Assembly: GCF_014640255.1 (NCBI RefSeq)
Contig: NZ_BMGP01000005.1
Coordinates: forward strand, 349,841-413,840
DNA length: 64,000 nt
From: Subtercola lobariae
GTDB taxonomy: Bacteria; Actinomycetota; Actinomycetes; Actinomycetales; Microbacteriaceae
Reading direction: 5' to 3'
The notes under the pieces were generated by a model, which saw only the letters and a list, made by a program, of their open reading frames with translations, was not told the origin of the DNA and did not search any database. Shown one piece after another: positions 42,341 to 50,315 of the stretch; positions within the stretch are counted from its first letter, which is position 1, and each line of letters opens with the position of its first letter. Made by a program: the position numbers and the translations under genes.

Positions 42341-45298
42341 TTATTGCCTCCTGGGTCTGGGCGGTGGTGGGGGCGGCTGGTTTCCACCGGCGCCGTCGGG
42401 GCTGGATGCCCGGGGCACGGCCGGAGCCGCCTGATCGCCGCCGCGCGGCGCACTCGGCGCCGGTGGAGCTGATGGTTCGGAAGATGAAGGGGGTCGGGCC
42501 GCGGTCGGTGCGGTAGCTGAGGTGCTGGCAGTCGGCGCGGCCGGCGAAGGAATCGCTGGCGAGCGCGTCGAGGTGGAGGAATTTCCTCCACTGATGCCGC
42601 TGCCGGTGCTCCCGGTGCCTCCGGCGCCACCACTCGCTTGCTCCCCCACCACGACACGGGCACGCGACACCTTCGCCCAGAGCTTCGTGTCACGGGTGAC
42701 GTCGAGCATGCGCTCCATGAACTGGTCGTGGTTGCGCGGGTCGTTGCGCTTATAGACGACCAGGGTTGCCGGAATCGGGCCGGCGGCCGGTGACTGCAGC
42801 AGATCGGCGTCGCGAATGACGAGAGCCCAGAGCTTGTTGAGCTGGTCGGGCATGGGAGCGATCATCCCGCGCTCGATGTCGCCGCGCGAGCGACCGAGGC
42901 GTCTGGCAGAACCTGTCGCCGCGAACGGTGTGAAGACTCGGCTGCCGGCAGGCGCCTCGATCTCATACCGAGTGTTGAACAGCCCCGGCTTCGAGCGCAG
43001 GGCACCCAGATCGGCGTCAGTCATTCTCTTCACGGTATCAAGCTGCCGCTGATAGGCGAAGTCGTCAAGCGATGCTGCCGAGAGGTCTGTGCCGCGAGCG
43101 CCCTCGATGTTGCCCTGCTGGCTGATCGTGGCAGGGAACGACCCACGCAGCAGCTGTCGCCCATGCGCGATACCGGCCGTGACGAAGTTCATCAGCCACA
43201 GCATGAACAGCGCGATCAACAGCCCGAGAACGATCAGGATGACCGCGGTGAGGTTGAACGCGGCGGCGTTCACCGGCCTGGTGGTCGAGAACGTGACCGG
43301 CACCGTTTCGGGCAACCCCGAGCCGTCGGCCGCGGTCAAGACCACCGGAAGCTTCGCCGTCACCGAGCTGTTGGCGGCGACCGGGTTGGTGGCCGCCAGA
43401 TCGACCGTCACGCTCTGACCGGCGGGCACGGCGACGCAGCCGTTCGCGAGCTGCGCGTTCGAGGTGAACTGCCAGCTGCTCGAACGGTCGGCCGGGTCGT
43501 TCACGATCTGCGGCGTCACGCCGTTCGGGAAGCACACCGACCCGGCCGAACCGTCGGCGGGTGCTGTGAGCGTCAGGGTTCCGGAGGCCTTGCCCTTCGA
43601 GCCCATCAGCGTGCTGAGCGCAAGACTCGACGGCGTCACCGTGGGAAAGTTCGCCGGAATCGCAACCTGAAGCTGCTGCGACGCACTCACCGAGGCGAGC
43701 GTCGAGTTGCTCTTCGCGGTGGCGAGCGGGTTCAGCTCGTAGACCAGGTTCATCGTGCCGCCGTCGTCGGCACCGGGCGTGTAGTCGAGCGAGAACGATC
43801 CGTCGGCCGTAGCCGTCGCCGTGCCGATCTTCTGCGCCGATGATCCGTCGGCCGGCACCTTCGACACCACGAGTGAGTAGGTGTAGTTGCTGAGGTCGAG
43901 CGCGCGACCCGTGGTCGTGGCAATCGTGCCCTTCAGGGTGCCGGCGACCCCGGCGATCAGGGCGTTGCTTGTGTCGGGAACGATCTTCAGCCCGCTGTAG
44001 AGATACAGCTCTCGGTCGCCTCCAGCCGGGGTAGTGAGCATCCAATGGCCCTGGTAGGCGGCCGATGAAACATCGACGTCGATCTCGGTGACGCCTCCGG
44101 TCGTGGTGATCTTCACGCCGGGCTCGGTGCTCGAAGCCGTCAGATTCGGGATGCCCGAGCCCGCCGGTGCCGCGAGCGACCACGCCGGATCGACCGTCAG
44201 CACCGTGAAAGTCGATACCCCCGGGTCGACCTGAAAGCCGCCGTCGGCGTCGAACGGCTGCGGATACCCGCCGTTGATCAGCACCCCGAGGTTCGCGAAC
44301 ACGGTCGCGAGCTGCGTCGGGTCGGTCGCCTGAACGAGCGCGCCATTCACCGAGGTGCTGGGCGGCGGCGACTGCCCGCAGGTCACAGTGGTGCCGTTGA
44401 CCTCACCCGACGACTCCACCAATGGCCGCATGTACTGCGTCTGTGTGGCGTCGGCGGGGTCGGGGTTTACCGAGAGCAGCACTCCCACCACAACGATTCC
44501 GCTGGCACGCATGTCGTTGAAAGCACCGAGGCCGTCGGCCGGCTCGCTCGAGCCGTCGACGGTGTTGCCGCAGAGCGTGTTCAGCGCTGCCGCGTTCTGC
44601 GCGTCGTCGTCGTGCAGGTTGAGAGCGCCGTCGGTGAGCCAGACGAGCATCTGGCAGCCGCCGTTCGCGGCGTGCTGGGCGGCGAGCGCGGCCTGGGCAC
44701 CTGCGATTCCCGCGCCCCAATTCGTGTAGCCGAGTGAGGGCTGGTTGCGAATCGCCTGGTTGAGCGCGGTCGCCTGCGCGTCTGCCGTGTCTGCGGTGAC
44801 CGGAGTCCAGTCGACGGCAGGCTTGAACTCAGTGCCGAAGAAACCGGCGCTGTAGTTGACCTGCACCCCGTTGCCGAGGTTCGCCAGCTGCTTGAGGCTG
44901 TTGCCGAGAATGTCGGCCCGCACGAAGTCGGGATCGGTCGCCGTGCTACCCGAGACGTCGGAGTAGAGACTGCCCGACGCATCGATGAGGTAGTACACGT
45001 CGAGCTGGCTGTTCGTGGCGATGCAGCGCCGCACATCGTCGATGGCGGCACTCCCGGTCGTCGACAACGACGACGTGCCGCTGCCGCTGGTCGCCGCGAG
45101 CACGGTGCTGCCGGTGGCGCTGGCGAGCGCCGCTGCATTCGTCGCCGCCGTGTCGCCGATCGCGCTCGCGGCATTCGCAGACCCAGTCGCGCCGCTCGCG
45201 CTCGCGGTTGCGGCCGGCACGGCCGCCGCGGCACCGAGTCCGACGCTCGCACCCACGGCCACCGCTGCCGCGAGCAGCACGGTCACTACCCGCCGCAT
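42341..45298 (-). CDS. surface VWA domain protein with single membrane anchor
   Basis: 985 residues. Signal peptide at 1-28 (VVTVLLAAAVAVGASVGLGAA), Ala/Ser-rich linker, then a von Willebrand A domain with MIDAS DASGS at residues 106-110 and VWLTDGALN, followed by beta-rich, Ig-like regions with AATNPVAANSSVTAKLPV. One transmembrane helix lies at about 683-708 (LTAVILIVLGLLIALFMLWLM), and a cytosolic tail of about 275 residues ends in a Pro/Ser/Ala-rich disordered segment. Topology is therefore outside-in: extracellular ligand domain, intracellular tail near the tubulin-like protein. ATG 45298 overlaps the previous stop (TGATG). Confidence 0.82.
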   Translation of the reverse strand: MRRVVTVLLAAAVAVGASVGLGAAAAVPAATASASGATGSANAASAIGDTAATNAAALASATGSTVLAATSGSGTSSLSTTGSAAIDDVRRCIATNSQLDVYYLIDASGSLYSDVSGSTATDPDFVRADILGNSLKQLANLGNGVQVNYSAGFFGTEFKPAVDWTPVTADTADAQATALNQAIRNQPSLGYTNWGAGIAGAQAALAAQHAANGGCQMLVWLTDGALNLHDDDAQNAAALNTLCGNTVDGSSEPADGLGAFNDMRASGIVVVGVLLSVNPDPADATQTQYMRPLVESSGEVNGTTVTCGQSPPPSTSVNGALVQATDPTQLATVFANLGVLINGGYPQPFDADGGFQVDPGVSTFTVLTVDPAWSLAAPAGSGIPNLTASSTEPGVKITTTGGVTEIDVDVSSAAYQGHWMLTTPAGGDRELYLYSGLKIVPDTSNALIAGVAGTLKGTIATTTGRALDLSNYTYSLVVSKVPADGSSAQKIGTATATADGSFSLDYTPGADDGGTMNLVYELNPLATAKSNSTLASVSASQQLQVAIPANFPTVTPSSLALSTLMGSKGKASGTLTLTAPADGSAGSVCFPNGVTPQIVNDPADRSSSWQFTSNAQLANGCVAVPAGQSVTVDLAATNPVAANSSVTAKLPVVLTAADGSGLPETVPVTFSTTRPVNAAAFNLTAVILIVLGLLIALFMLWLMNFVTAGIAHGRQLLRGSFPATISQQGNIEGARGTDLSAASLDDFAYQRQLDTVKRMTDADLGALRSKPGLFNTRYEIEAPAGSRVFTPFAATGSARRLGRSRGDIERGMIAPMPDQLNKLWALVIRDADLLQSPAAGPIPATLVVYKRNDPRNHDQFMERMLDVTRDTKLWAKVSRARVVVGEQASGGAGGTGSTGSGISGGNSSTSTRSPAIPSPAAPTASTSATAPTAARPPSSSEPSAPPAPSAPRGGDQAAPAVPRASSPDGAGGNQPPPPPPRPRRQ

Positions 45299-45882
45299 CA
45301 CGAGTTCACCCACTGCTCAGAAACCACTGTCGCCAGGTTCACGATGTGCCAGAGGGCGAGCAGAAAGCCGGCCCCGACCATCCATTTCAGAGCGAGGCTG
45401 TACCCCGGCTTCGGCGTGAAGGCGCGGTCGCGCAGCCCGTCGCGCTGCCAAATGCGATTCAGCCCGAACGCGAAGATCACCACGAGCGGAGTCAGAATGT
45501 ACCCCACGAGGCTCAACCACCACTGCCCCGGCTCAATAATCGGCAGCGTCAGAAACCAGACACTGGATGCCCGACCATTCACCGCCGTCACAACCGCAAT
45601 CGCGAGGCTGAGCGCTACCGCGACCACCCCGATGAGCAGCGGAATCGGGCTCGCCACATCGCGCCCGCCGCCGTTCGAGCGGCCACCAGCACCGCGCGCG
45701 CCACCGCCCGGCCGCGAACCCGAACCAGACCCTGAACCCGACCCAGACCCTGACCCGAACCGGCCCCCGCCGCCCGAGCCACGCCCCGAACGCCCACCGG
45801 CATCCTGACCCGATGCAGGCGGCGAATACCCACCCGGGCGCTCGGCCCGAGATCGGGGTACGGGAGGAGGCGGAGTTGTCAT
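45298..45882 (-). CDS. small polytopic membrane protein, first gene of tubulin-like operon
   Basis: 194 residues. A disordered cytosolic N terminus (Pro-rich, then a (GS)n stretch and Arg/Gly-rich segment to about residue 75) precedes three hydrophobic helices (IPLLIGVVAVALSLAIAVV; WWLSLVGYILTPLVVIFAFG; ALKWMVGAGFLLALWHIVNL). No family recognised. ATG 45882 is favoured over GTG 45894 because the AGAGGGG site would be too close to the latter. It is translationally coupled to the VWA gene, so it probably acts in the same complex. Confidence 0.7.
   Translation of the reverse strand: MTTPPPPVPRSRAERPGGYSPPASGQDAGGRSGRGSGGGGRFGSGSGSGSGSGSGSRPGGGARGAGGRSNGGGRDVASPIPLLIGVVAVALSLAIAVVTAVNGRASSVWFLTLPIIEPGQWWLSLVGYILTPLVVIFAFGLNRIWQRDGLRDRAFTPKPGYSLALKWMVGAGFLLALWHIVNLATVVSEQWVNS
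45714..45764. repeat. degenerate hexanucleotide repeat coding for Gly-Ser linker
   Basis: Eight to nine degenerate CCNGAN-type hexamers encode SGSGSG in the first operon protein, similar to the repeat at 36007-36056. Confidence 0.8.
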
Positions 45883-45918
45883 GCGAACACTCACCCCTCT
45901 TTATGGCCTGTTGGTCGG

Positions 45919-45960
45919 GCGCCGCTTCTTTGCGAAGTGTGTGAAGACACGAAGCGGCGC
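45919..45960 (-). other. 10-bp perfect hairpin in leader of tubulin-like operon
   Basis: Arms GCGCCGCTTC (45919-45928) and GAAGCGGCGC (45951-45960) with a 22-base loop, 37 bases before the first start codon. It could be an attenuator or leader structure; no T run follows directly. Confidence 0.5.
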
Positions 45961-46000
45961 TGCTCCACGATAGCCGAGGCACTCTGGCAGCCAGTTGTGT

Positions 46001-46045
46001 GATGCTCGACAACCAGCTTTCAAAGCGCTGGGAGTGCCGAGCATC
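46001..46045 (-). terminator. hairpin after lysE, possible terminator
   Basis: Arms GATGCTCG (46001-46008) and CGAGCATC (46038-46045) enclose a nested CCAGC / GCTGG stem, 19 bases after the lysE stop. No T tract follows, so termination may be partial and the downstream operon could receive read-through. Confidence 0.4.
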
Positions 46046-46064
46046 CGCTCGCCCGCGAATCGGC

Positions 46065-46694
46065 CTAAAACCCTACGGCCATGCGCATTCCGAGGGTCAA
46101 CATCACCGCCGCGATGAACCCATCGAGAAGACGCCACGAGCTCGGTCGGGCGAAAAACGGCCTCAGCAGTCGTGCCCCGAAGCCCAGCCCGAAGAACCAG
46201 ATGAAACTGCCCGCGATGGCTCCGCCGGCCCACCACCACCGTTGGTCGGCGCCCTGCTGATTGGCCACCGACCCCAAAAAGATCACCGTGTCGAGGTATA
46301 CGTGCGGGTTGAGCCAGGTCAGCGCGACCATCGTGGTCAGAGCGACCTTGAGCGTCACGTTCGAGTTCACGTCGGCGGCCTTCAAGGCCTTCGGATGCAC
46401 GGCTCGCCACGCTGCGATCAACCCGTACACGATCAGAAACCCCGAGCCCACCACGCGAATGACAACGAGCGCAGCCGGCGCCGCCTGAATCACCGCGCCG
46501 ATGCCGAGCACCCCGGCGGTGATCAGCACCGCGTCAGACACCGCGCAGACGAGCACCACCGGCAGTATCAGCCGAGCGCGCCCCTCGATGCCGAGCCGCA
46601 GAACGTACGCATTCTGCGCCCCGATCGCGATGATGAGAGAGAGCCCGGTGAGCAGCCCGAGGAGGGCGGGCAGGAGGGTGGTCTCGAAGGTCAC
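46065..46694 (-). CDS. lysE: LysE/ArgO family amino acid exporter
   Basis: 209-residue membrane exporter of basic amino acids. It begins with LLGLLTGLSLIIAIGAQNAYVLRLGI, the family signature with IGAQNAYVLRQG-like motif, and has five to six helices; TWLNPHVYLDTVIFLGS is the second conserved segment. It exports lysine/arginine (or related cations) when internal pools rise. It is divergent from a LysR regulator of the LysG/ArgP type with a palindrome in between, the textbook lysE-lysG arrangement. Confidence 0.92.
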   Translation of the reverse strand: MTFETTLLPALLGLLTGLSLIIAIGAQNAYVLRLGIEGRARLILPVVLVCAVSDAVLITAGVLGIGAVIQAAPAALVVIRVVGSGFLIVYGLIAAWRAVHPKALKAADVNSNVTLKVALTTMVALTWLNPHVYLDTVIFLGSVANQQGADQRWWWAGGAIAGSFIWFFGLGFGARLLRPFFARPSSWRLLDGFIAAVMLTLGMRMAVGF

Positions 46695-46732
46695 CTTTTC
46701 ACGTTAGAAGCAGACACGTATTCAGTACAGCT

Positions 46733-46747
46733 AATGTTTCTTACATT
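46733..46747. promoter_or_regulatory. palindrome between lysE and lysG
   Basis: AATGT-TTCTT-ACATT, perfect 5-bp arms, 16 bases before the lysG-type start. A candidate regulator-binding site for the divergent pair. Confidence 0.4.
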
Positions 46748-46762
46748 GCCTAAGCTGAGCTA

Positions 46763-47968
46763 ATGGCAAGCTTTCAGTTCGACCAGCTCACCACCCTGCT
46801 CGCACTCGTCGAAGAGGGAACCTTCGAGCGCGCGGCCGTGCGCCTGCACGTCACCGCCTCGGCCGTGTCTCAGCGAATCAAAGGCATGGAGCAGTCGGTC
46901 GGCCAGATTCTGGTCGAGCGCACGAATCCGGTTCGAACCACCACCGCCGGCGACATCGTGCTGCGGTACGCCAGGCTAGCCGAGTTGCTCGACTACGACA
47001 CGAGGGTCGCGCTGGGCGGCGGCATCGACGACCTGGGCTGGAGCGCTGCTGACGGCCCTGCCGACGACGCTGACGACGACGCCGTTGACGGCGCCCGCGA
47101 CGCATCAGGCACCCGTCGTCGCGCGCGCCCCAGACCCGCGGTTTCCATCGCCATCGCGGTGAACGCCGACAGCCTCGGCACCTGGTTTCTCGAAGCGCTC
47201 GCACCACTCGCCGAAACCCTGAACGCGGTCTTCGACCTCTACCGAGACGATCAAGAACACACCACCTCGCTCCTCCGCTCAGGCACCGTCATGGCCGCGG
47301 TCACCTCGACGGCCGATCCGGTACAGGGATGCACCTCAGAACCCCTCGGCATCATGCGCTACCGCGCCGTCTGCTCCCCCGCCTTCGCGGCGCGCTGGGC
47401 GCCCACGGTTCCGGTCCCGGTTCCGGTCCCGGTTCCGGTCCCGGTTCCGGACGTGGTTGCGGTTGGCGACGCGGACGCGGTTGCAGCCGCGGTTGCGCAA
47501 AAGCACCTTGCCGTCGCTGCGAACGTGCCTTTGCGCAACGCCGAGGCACCGCCACGGGGCGACCGAGGAGATTTCGGCGCGGAGGCGCGGGCGAGCCTCG
47601 CGTGGCTCGCGGCAGCTCCGATGCTCAACTTCGACCGCAAAGACGAGTTACAGACGGGGTTTCTGCGTGCGCGGCAGGCTGGACATGACGTGATGGCGGC
47701 GCCCGGGCATCCCGCAGCTCGAACGCCCACGCACTACATTCCCACCACCGCAGACTTCGCGCGCGCCACCCTGCTCGGGCTGGGTTGGTCATTACTCCCC
47801 GAGCAGCAGTGCCTCACCGCGCTCGAAGAAGGCACGCTGATCGAGCTCGACCCCGAGCATCCGGTCGACGTGCACCTCTACTGGCAGCGCTGGAACCTCG
47901 ACTCCCCCACCCTCACAGCCCTCACGGCGGCCGTCCGCTCCGCCGCCCGGCACGCCCTCCGTACTTGA
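46763..47968 (+). CDS. lysG: LysR family regulator, LysG/ArgP type, with two insertions
   Basis: 401 residues; the family is normally near 290-300. The DNA-binding domain is intact (FDQLTTLLALVEEGTFERAA, TASAVSQRIKGMEQ), as are VNADSLGTWFLEAL and APMLNFDRKDELQ of the effector domain. Two extra segments explain the length: an acidic stretch (about residues 92-125) and about 70 residues (roughly 213-280) comprising a (VP)7 repeat and a 16-codon stretch encoded by a family A palindrome. Both are in frame. It probably senses lysine/arginine and activates lysE. Whether the inserted loops permit function is unknown. Confidence 0.85.
   Translation: MASFQFDQLTTLLALVEEGTFERAAVRLHVTASAVSQRIKGMEQSVGQILVERTNPVRTTTAGDIVLRYARLAELLDYDTRVALGGGIDDLGWSAADGPADDADDDAVDGARDASGTRRRARPRPAVSIAIAVNADSLGTWFLEALAPLAETLNAVFDLYRDDQEHTTSLLRSGTVMAAVTSTADPVQGCTSEPLGIMRYRAVCSPAFAARWAPTVPVPVPVPVPVPVPDVVAVGDADAVAAAVAQKHLAVAANVPLRNAEAPPRGDRGDFGAEARASLAWLAAAPMLNFDRKDELQTGFLRARQAGHDVMAAPGHPAARTPTHYIPTTADFARATLLGLGWSLLPEQQCLTALEEGTLIELDPEHPVDVHLYWQRWNLDSPTLTALTAAVRSAARHALRT
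47407..47450. repeat. 12-bp tandem repeat coding for (VP)n
   Basis: About three and a half copies of GGTTCCGGTCCC encode alternating Val-Pro in the lysG-type protein, immediately upstream of the embedded palindrome. Confidence 0.85.
47492..47539. repeat. palindromic element, family A copy 3, inside lysG
   Basis: 48 bp: 18-base arms (47492-47509, 47522-47539; two mispairs) and a 12-base loop, the same dimensions as the copy at 14873-14920 and 16/18 identical in the left arm. It spans exactly 16 codons and keeps the lysG frame open. Confidence 0.75.
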
Positions 47969-47973
47969 ACATC

Positions 47974-48023
47974 GATCACAAAAACCGCCCCAAAACGCGA
48001 GCCTGAGGGCGGTCTTTGTGATC
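47974..48023. repeat. palindromic element, family B copy 3
   Basis: Arms of 17 bases (47974-47990, 48007-48023; one mismatch) around a 16-base loop, between the stops of the convergent lysG and der genes. The GATCACAAAAACCGCCC arm resembles copies at 34702 and 35418. Confidence 0.75.
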
Positions 48024-48045
48024 CATGCGGCGGAAGGGGGGCGGG

Positions 48046-49584
48046 CTAGCGCTTGCGCTTCTCGCGCACGCGCATGTTCACGTTGACGGGGCTGCCCTCG
48101 AAGCCCCAGATCTCGCGCAGGCGGCGCGTGATGTAGCGGCGGTAACCGGGGTCGAGAAAGCCCGTGGTGAACAAGACGAATGTCGGGGGGCGCGAAGACG
48201 CCTGCGTGCCGAACAAGATGCGGGGCTGCTTGCCGCCGCGAACGGGGTGCGGATGCTCGGCAGTCAGCTCGGCCAAGAAGGCGTTGAACTTTCCGGTGGG
48301 AATACGGGTGTCCCACGACTCGAGTGCGAGCTCCAACGCCGGAACCAGCTTCTCCATGTGTCGCCCGGTCTTCGCCGAGATGTTCACACGCGGCGCCCAC
48401 GACACGTGCGCGAGGTCTTGCTCGATCTCCCGCTCGAGGTAGCGACGGCGTTCGTCGTCGAGCAGATCCCACTTGTTGAAGGCGAGCACCAGCGCGCGAC
48501 CCGATTCGAGCACGAGGTCAATGATGCGAACATCCTGCTCGCTCACCGGCTGAGACACGTCGATCATGACAACGGCGACTTCGGCCTTCTCGAGCGCGGC
48601 CGAGGTGCGCAGCGAGGCGTAGAAGTCGGCGCCTTGCTGCAGGTGCACGCGGCGACGGATGCCCGCGGTGTCGACAAAGCGCCAGACCTTGCCCGCGATC
48701 TCGACCTGCTCGTCTACCGGGTCACGAGTAGTTCCCGCAAGCTCGTTCACGACCACGCGCTCTTCGCCGGCAGCCCGGTTGAGCAGTGATGACTTGCCCA
48801 CGTTCGGCCGGCCGAGAATCGCGACCCGGCGCGGGCCGCCCACTTCTTGCTTGGCGACGGCCGAAATCTCGGGCAGCACGCGCATGATCTGGTCGAGCAG
48901 GTCGGCCACGCCGCGGCCGTGCAGGGCCGAGACGGGGTACGGGTTGCCGAGGCCGAGCGACCACAGCGACGCGGCGTTCGGCTCTTGGCGCACGTCGTCG
49001 ATCTTGTTCGCCGCGAGAAAGACGGCCTTCTTGGTTTTGCGGAGCATACGAACGACGTGCTCGTCTGTCGCGGTGGGGCCGACGTTCGCGTCGACCACGA
49101 AGAGCACGGCGTCGGCCAGGTCGATGGCGATCTCGGCCTGTGCTGCGACGGAAGCGTCGATGCCACGGGCATCCGGTTCCCAGCCGCCGGTGTCGACAAT
49201 GGTGAAGTTGCGCCCGGCCCATTCGGCCTTGTAGTTCACGCGGTCGCGGGTCACACCGGGGGTGTCTTCGACCACCGCCTCGCGGCGGCCGATGATGCGG
49301 TTCACCAGAGCAGACTTGCCCACGTTCGGGCGGCCGACGATGGCCAGCACGGGCAGCGCGGGCAGATACGTAATAGCGTCGGGGTCGTCGGTCGCGGCAT
49401 CGAGAATCGCGAGGTCGTCGTCGCCGAGGTCGTAGTCGGCGAGACCTGTGCGCAGCGCCTCGGCGCGGCGAATCGACAGGTCTTCCTCAATGTCTGACAG
49501 ACGCTCGACGAGCGCGTCTGAGGCGCCTTCGAAGTCGTCGAAGCCACCGTCGGTGTCTCGATCGGCACTGTGAATGTTAACCAT
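48046..49584 (-). CDS. der: ribosome assembly GTPase Der (EngA)
   Basis: 512-residue GTPase with two tandem G domains: [22 protein letters not shown] and [14 protein letters not shown], and a C-terminal KH-like domain ending in basic residues. It acts in 50S subunit maturation and is essential in most bacteria. A 75-residue acidic N-terminal extension is present, normal for actinobacteria. GAGGGC lies six bases before ATG 49584. It overlaps the cmk stop by eight bases; cmk-der is a conserved pair. Confidence 0.96.
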   Translation of the reverse strand: MVNIHSADRDTDGGFDDFEGASDALVERLSDIEEDLSIRRAEALRTGLADYDLGDDDLAILDAATDDPDAITYLPALPVLAIVGRPNVGKSALVNRIIGRREAVVEDTPGVTRDRVNYKAEWAGRNFTIVDTGGWEPDARGIDASVAAQAEIAIDLADAVLFVVDANVGPTATDEHVVRMLRKTKKAVFLAANKIDDVRQEPNAASLWSLGLGNPYPVSALHGRGVADLLDQIMRVLPEISAVAKQEVGGPRRVAILGRPNVGKSSLLNRAAGEERVVVNELAGTTRDPVDEQVEIAGKVWRFVDTAGIRRRVHLQQGADFYASLRTSAALEKAEVAVVMIDVSQPVSEQDVRIIDLVLESGRALVLAFNKWDLLDDERRRYLEREIEQDLAHVSWAPRVNISAKTGRHMEKLVPALELALESWDTRIPTGKFNAFLAELTAEHPHPVRGGKQPRILFGTQASSRPPTFVLFTTGFLDPGYRRYITRRLREIWGFEGSPVNVNMRVREKRKR

Positions 49585-50257
49585 GGGAAGCCCTCAATAC
49601 TGCACGTTGTACAACATCGACCACCGCAGAAACGGTCTGGCCGAAGTCGAGTTCGGTGGAATCGACGGTGGTTACACCGTCTGCGGCGTTCATGAAGTCG
49701 ACGACCCGGGAGTCAGCCCGGTCTCGTGATCGCAGCTGTTCACCGACGACGGCGGCCGACTGATCGACGAGTTCTTTCGAACGCCTCCCCATTCTAACCT
49801 CTTCTGACGCGGTGAGCAGGATTCGTGCGGTAGCATCTGGCGCGACCACCGTGGTGATGTCACGGCCTTCGACCACGATGCCGGGTCGGGCGGCCTCGAC
49901 CACGATGCGCCGAAACAGCGCCATGAGGTGCTCGCGCACCTCGGGCAGCCGCGCCACGAGCCGCACTTCGCTGGTCACCCACGGCTCGCGAATGGCCACG
50001 GTCACGTCGTCGGGGCCGACTTTCACGAAGTACTGGTCGGGGTCGGTGCCGACGGCGAAGTCGAATTCGCCCAGCGATTCGACGACCACCAGAGGGTTTC
50101 CGGCGTCGAGCCCACGGTCGAGCAACATCCAGGCGAGTGCACGGTACGCGGCGCCCGTGTCGAGGTAGGCGTAGCCGAGTTCGCGTGCGGCTTGCTTGCT
50201 CACGCTCGACTTGCCGCTGCCGGCGGGCCCGTCTATAGCGACGACGATGGCGGTCAT
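49577..50257 (-). CDS. cmk: cytidylate kinase
   Basis: (d)CMP kinase, 226 residues, converting CMP to CDP with ATP. P-loop [13 protein letters not shown] at residues 9-21, [11 protein letters not shown], and [22 protein letters not shown] are diagnostic. AAGGG stands six bases before ATG 50257. It lies between tyrA and der in the conserved actinobacterial order and works in the same pyrimidine route as pyrG. Confidence 0.96.
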   Translation of the reverse strand: MTAIVVAIDGPAGSGKSSVSKQAARELGYAYLDTGAAYRALAWMLLDRGLDAGNPLVVVESLGEFDFAVGTDPDQYFVKVGPDDVTVAIREPWVTSEVRLVARLPEVREHLMALFRRIVVEAARPGIVVEGRDITTVVAPDATARILLTASEEVRMGRRSKELVDQSAAVVGEQLRSRDRADSRVVDFMNAADGVTTVDSTELDFGQTVSAVVDVVQRAVLRASHG

Positions 50258-50315
50258 GCGCGCGCCCTTCGTGTGTCGCCGAAGCGGGCACGCAGCCCGC
50301 GAGTGAAGTTCCCGG

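Noticed and set aside
47407..47450. CRISPR-like direct repeats.
   Set aside because: Contiguous 12-bp coding repeats without spacers; no CRISPR array or cas gene in the window.
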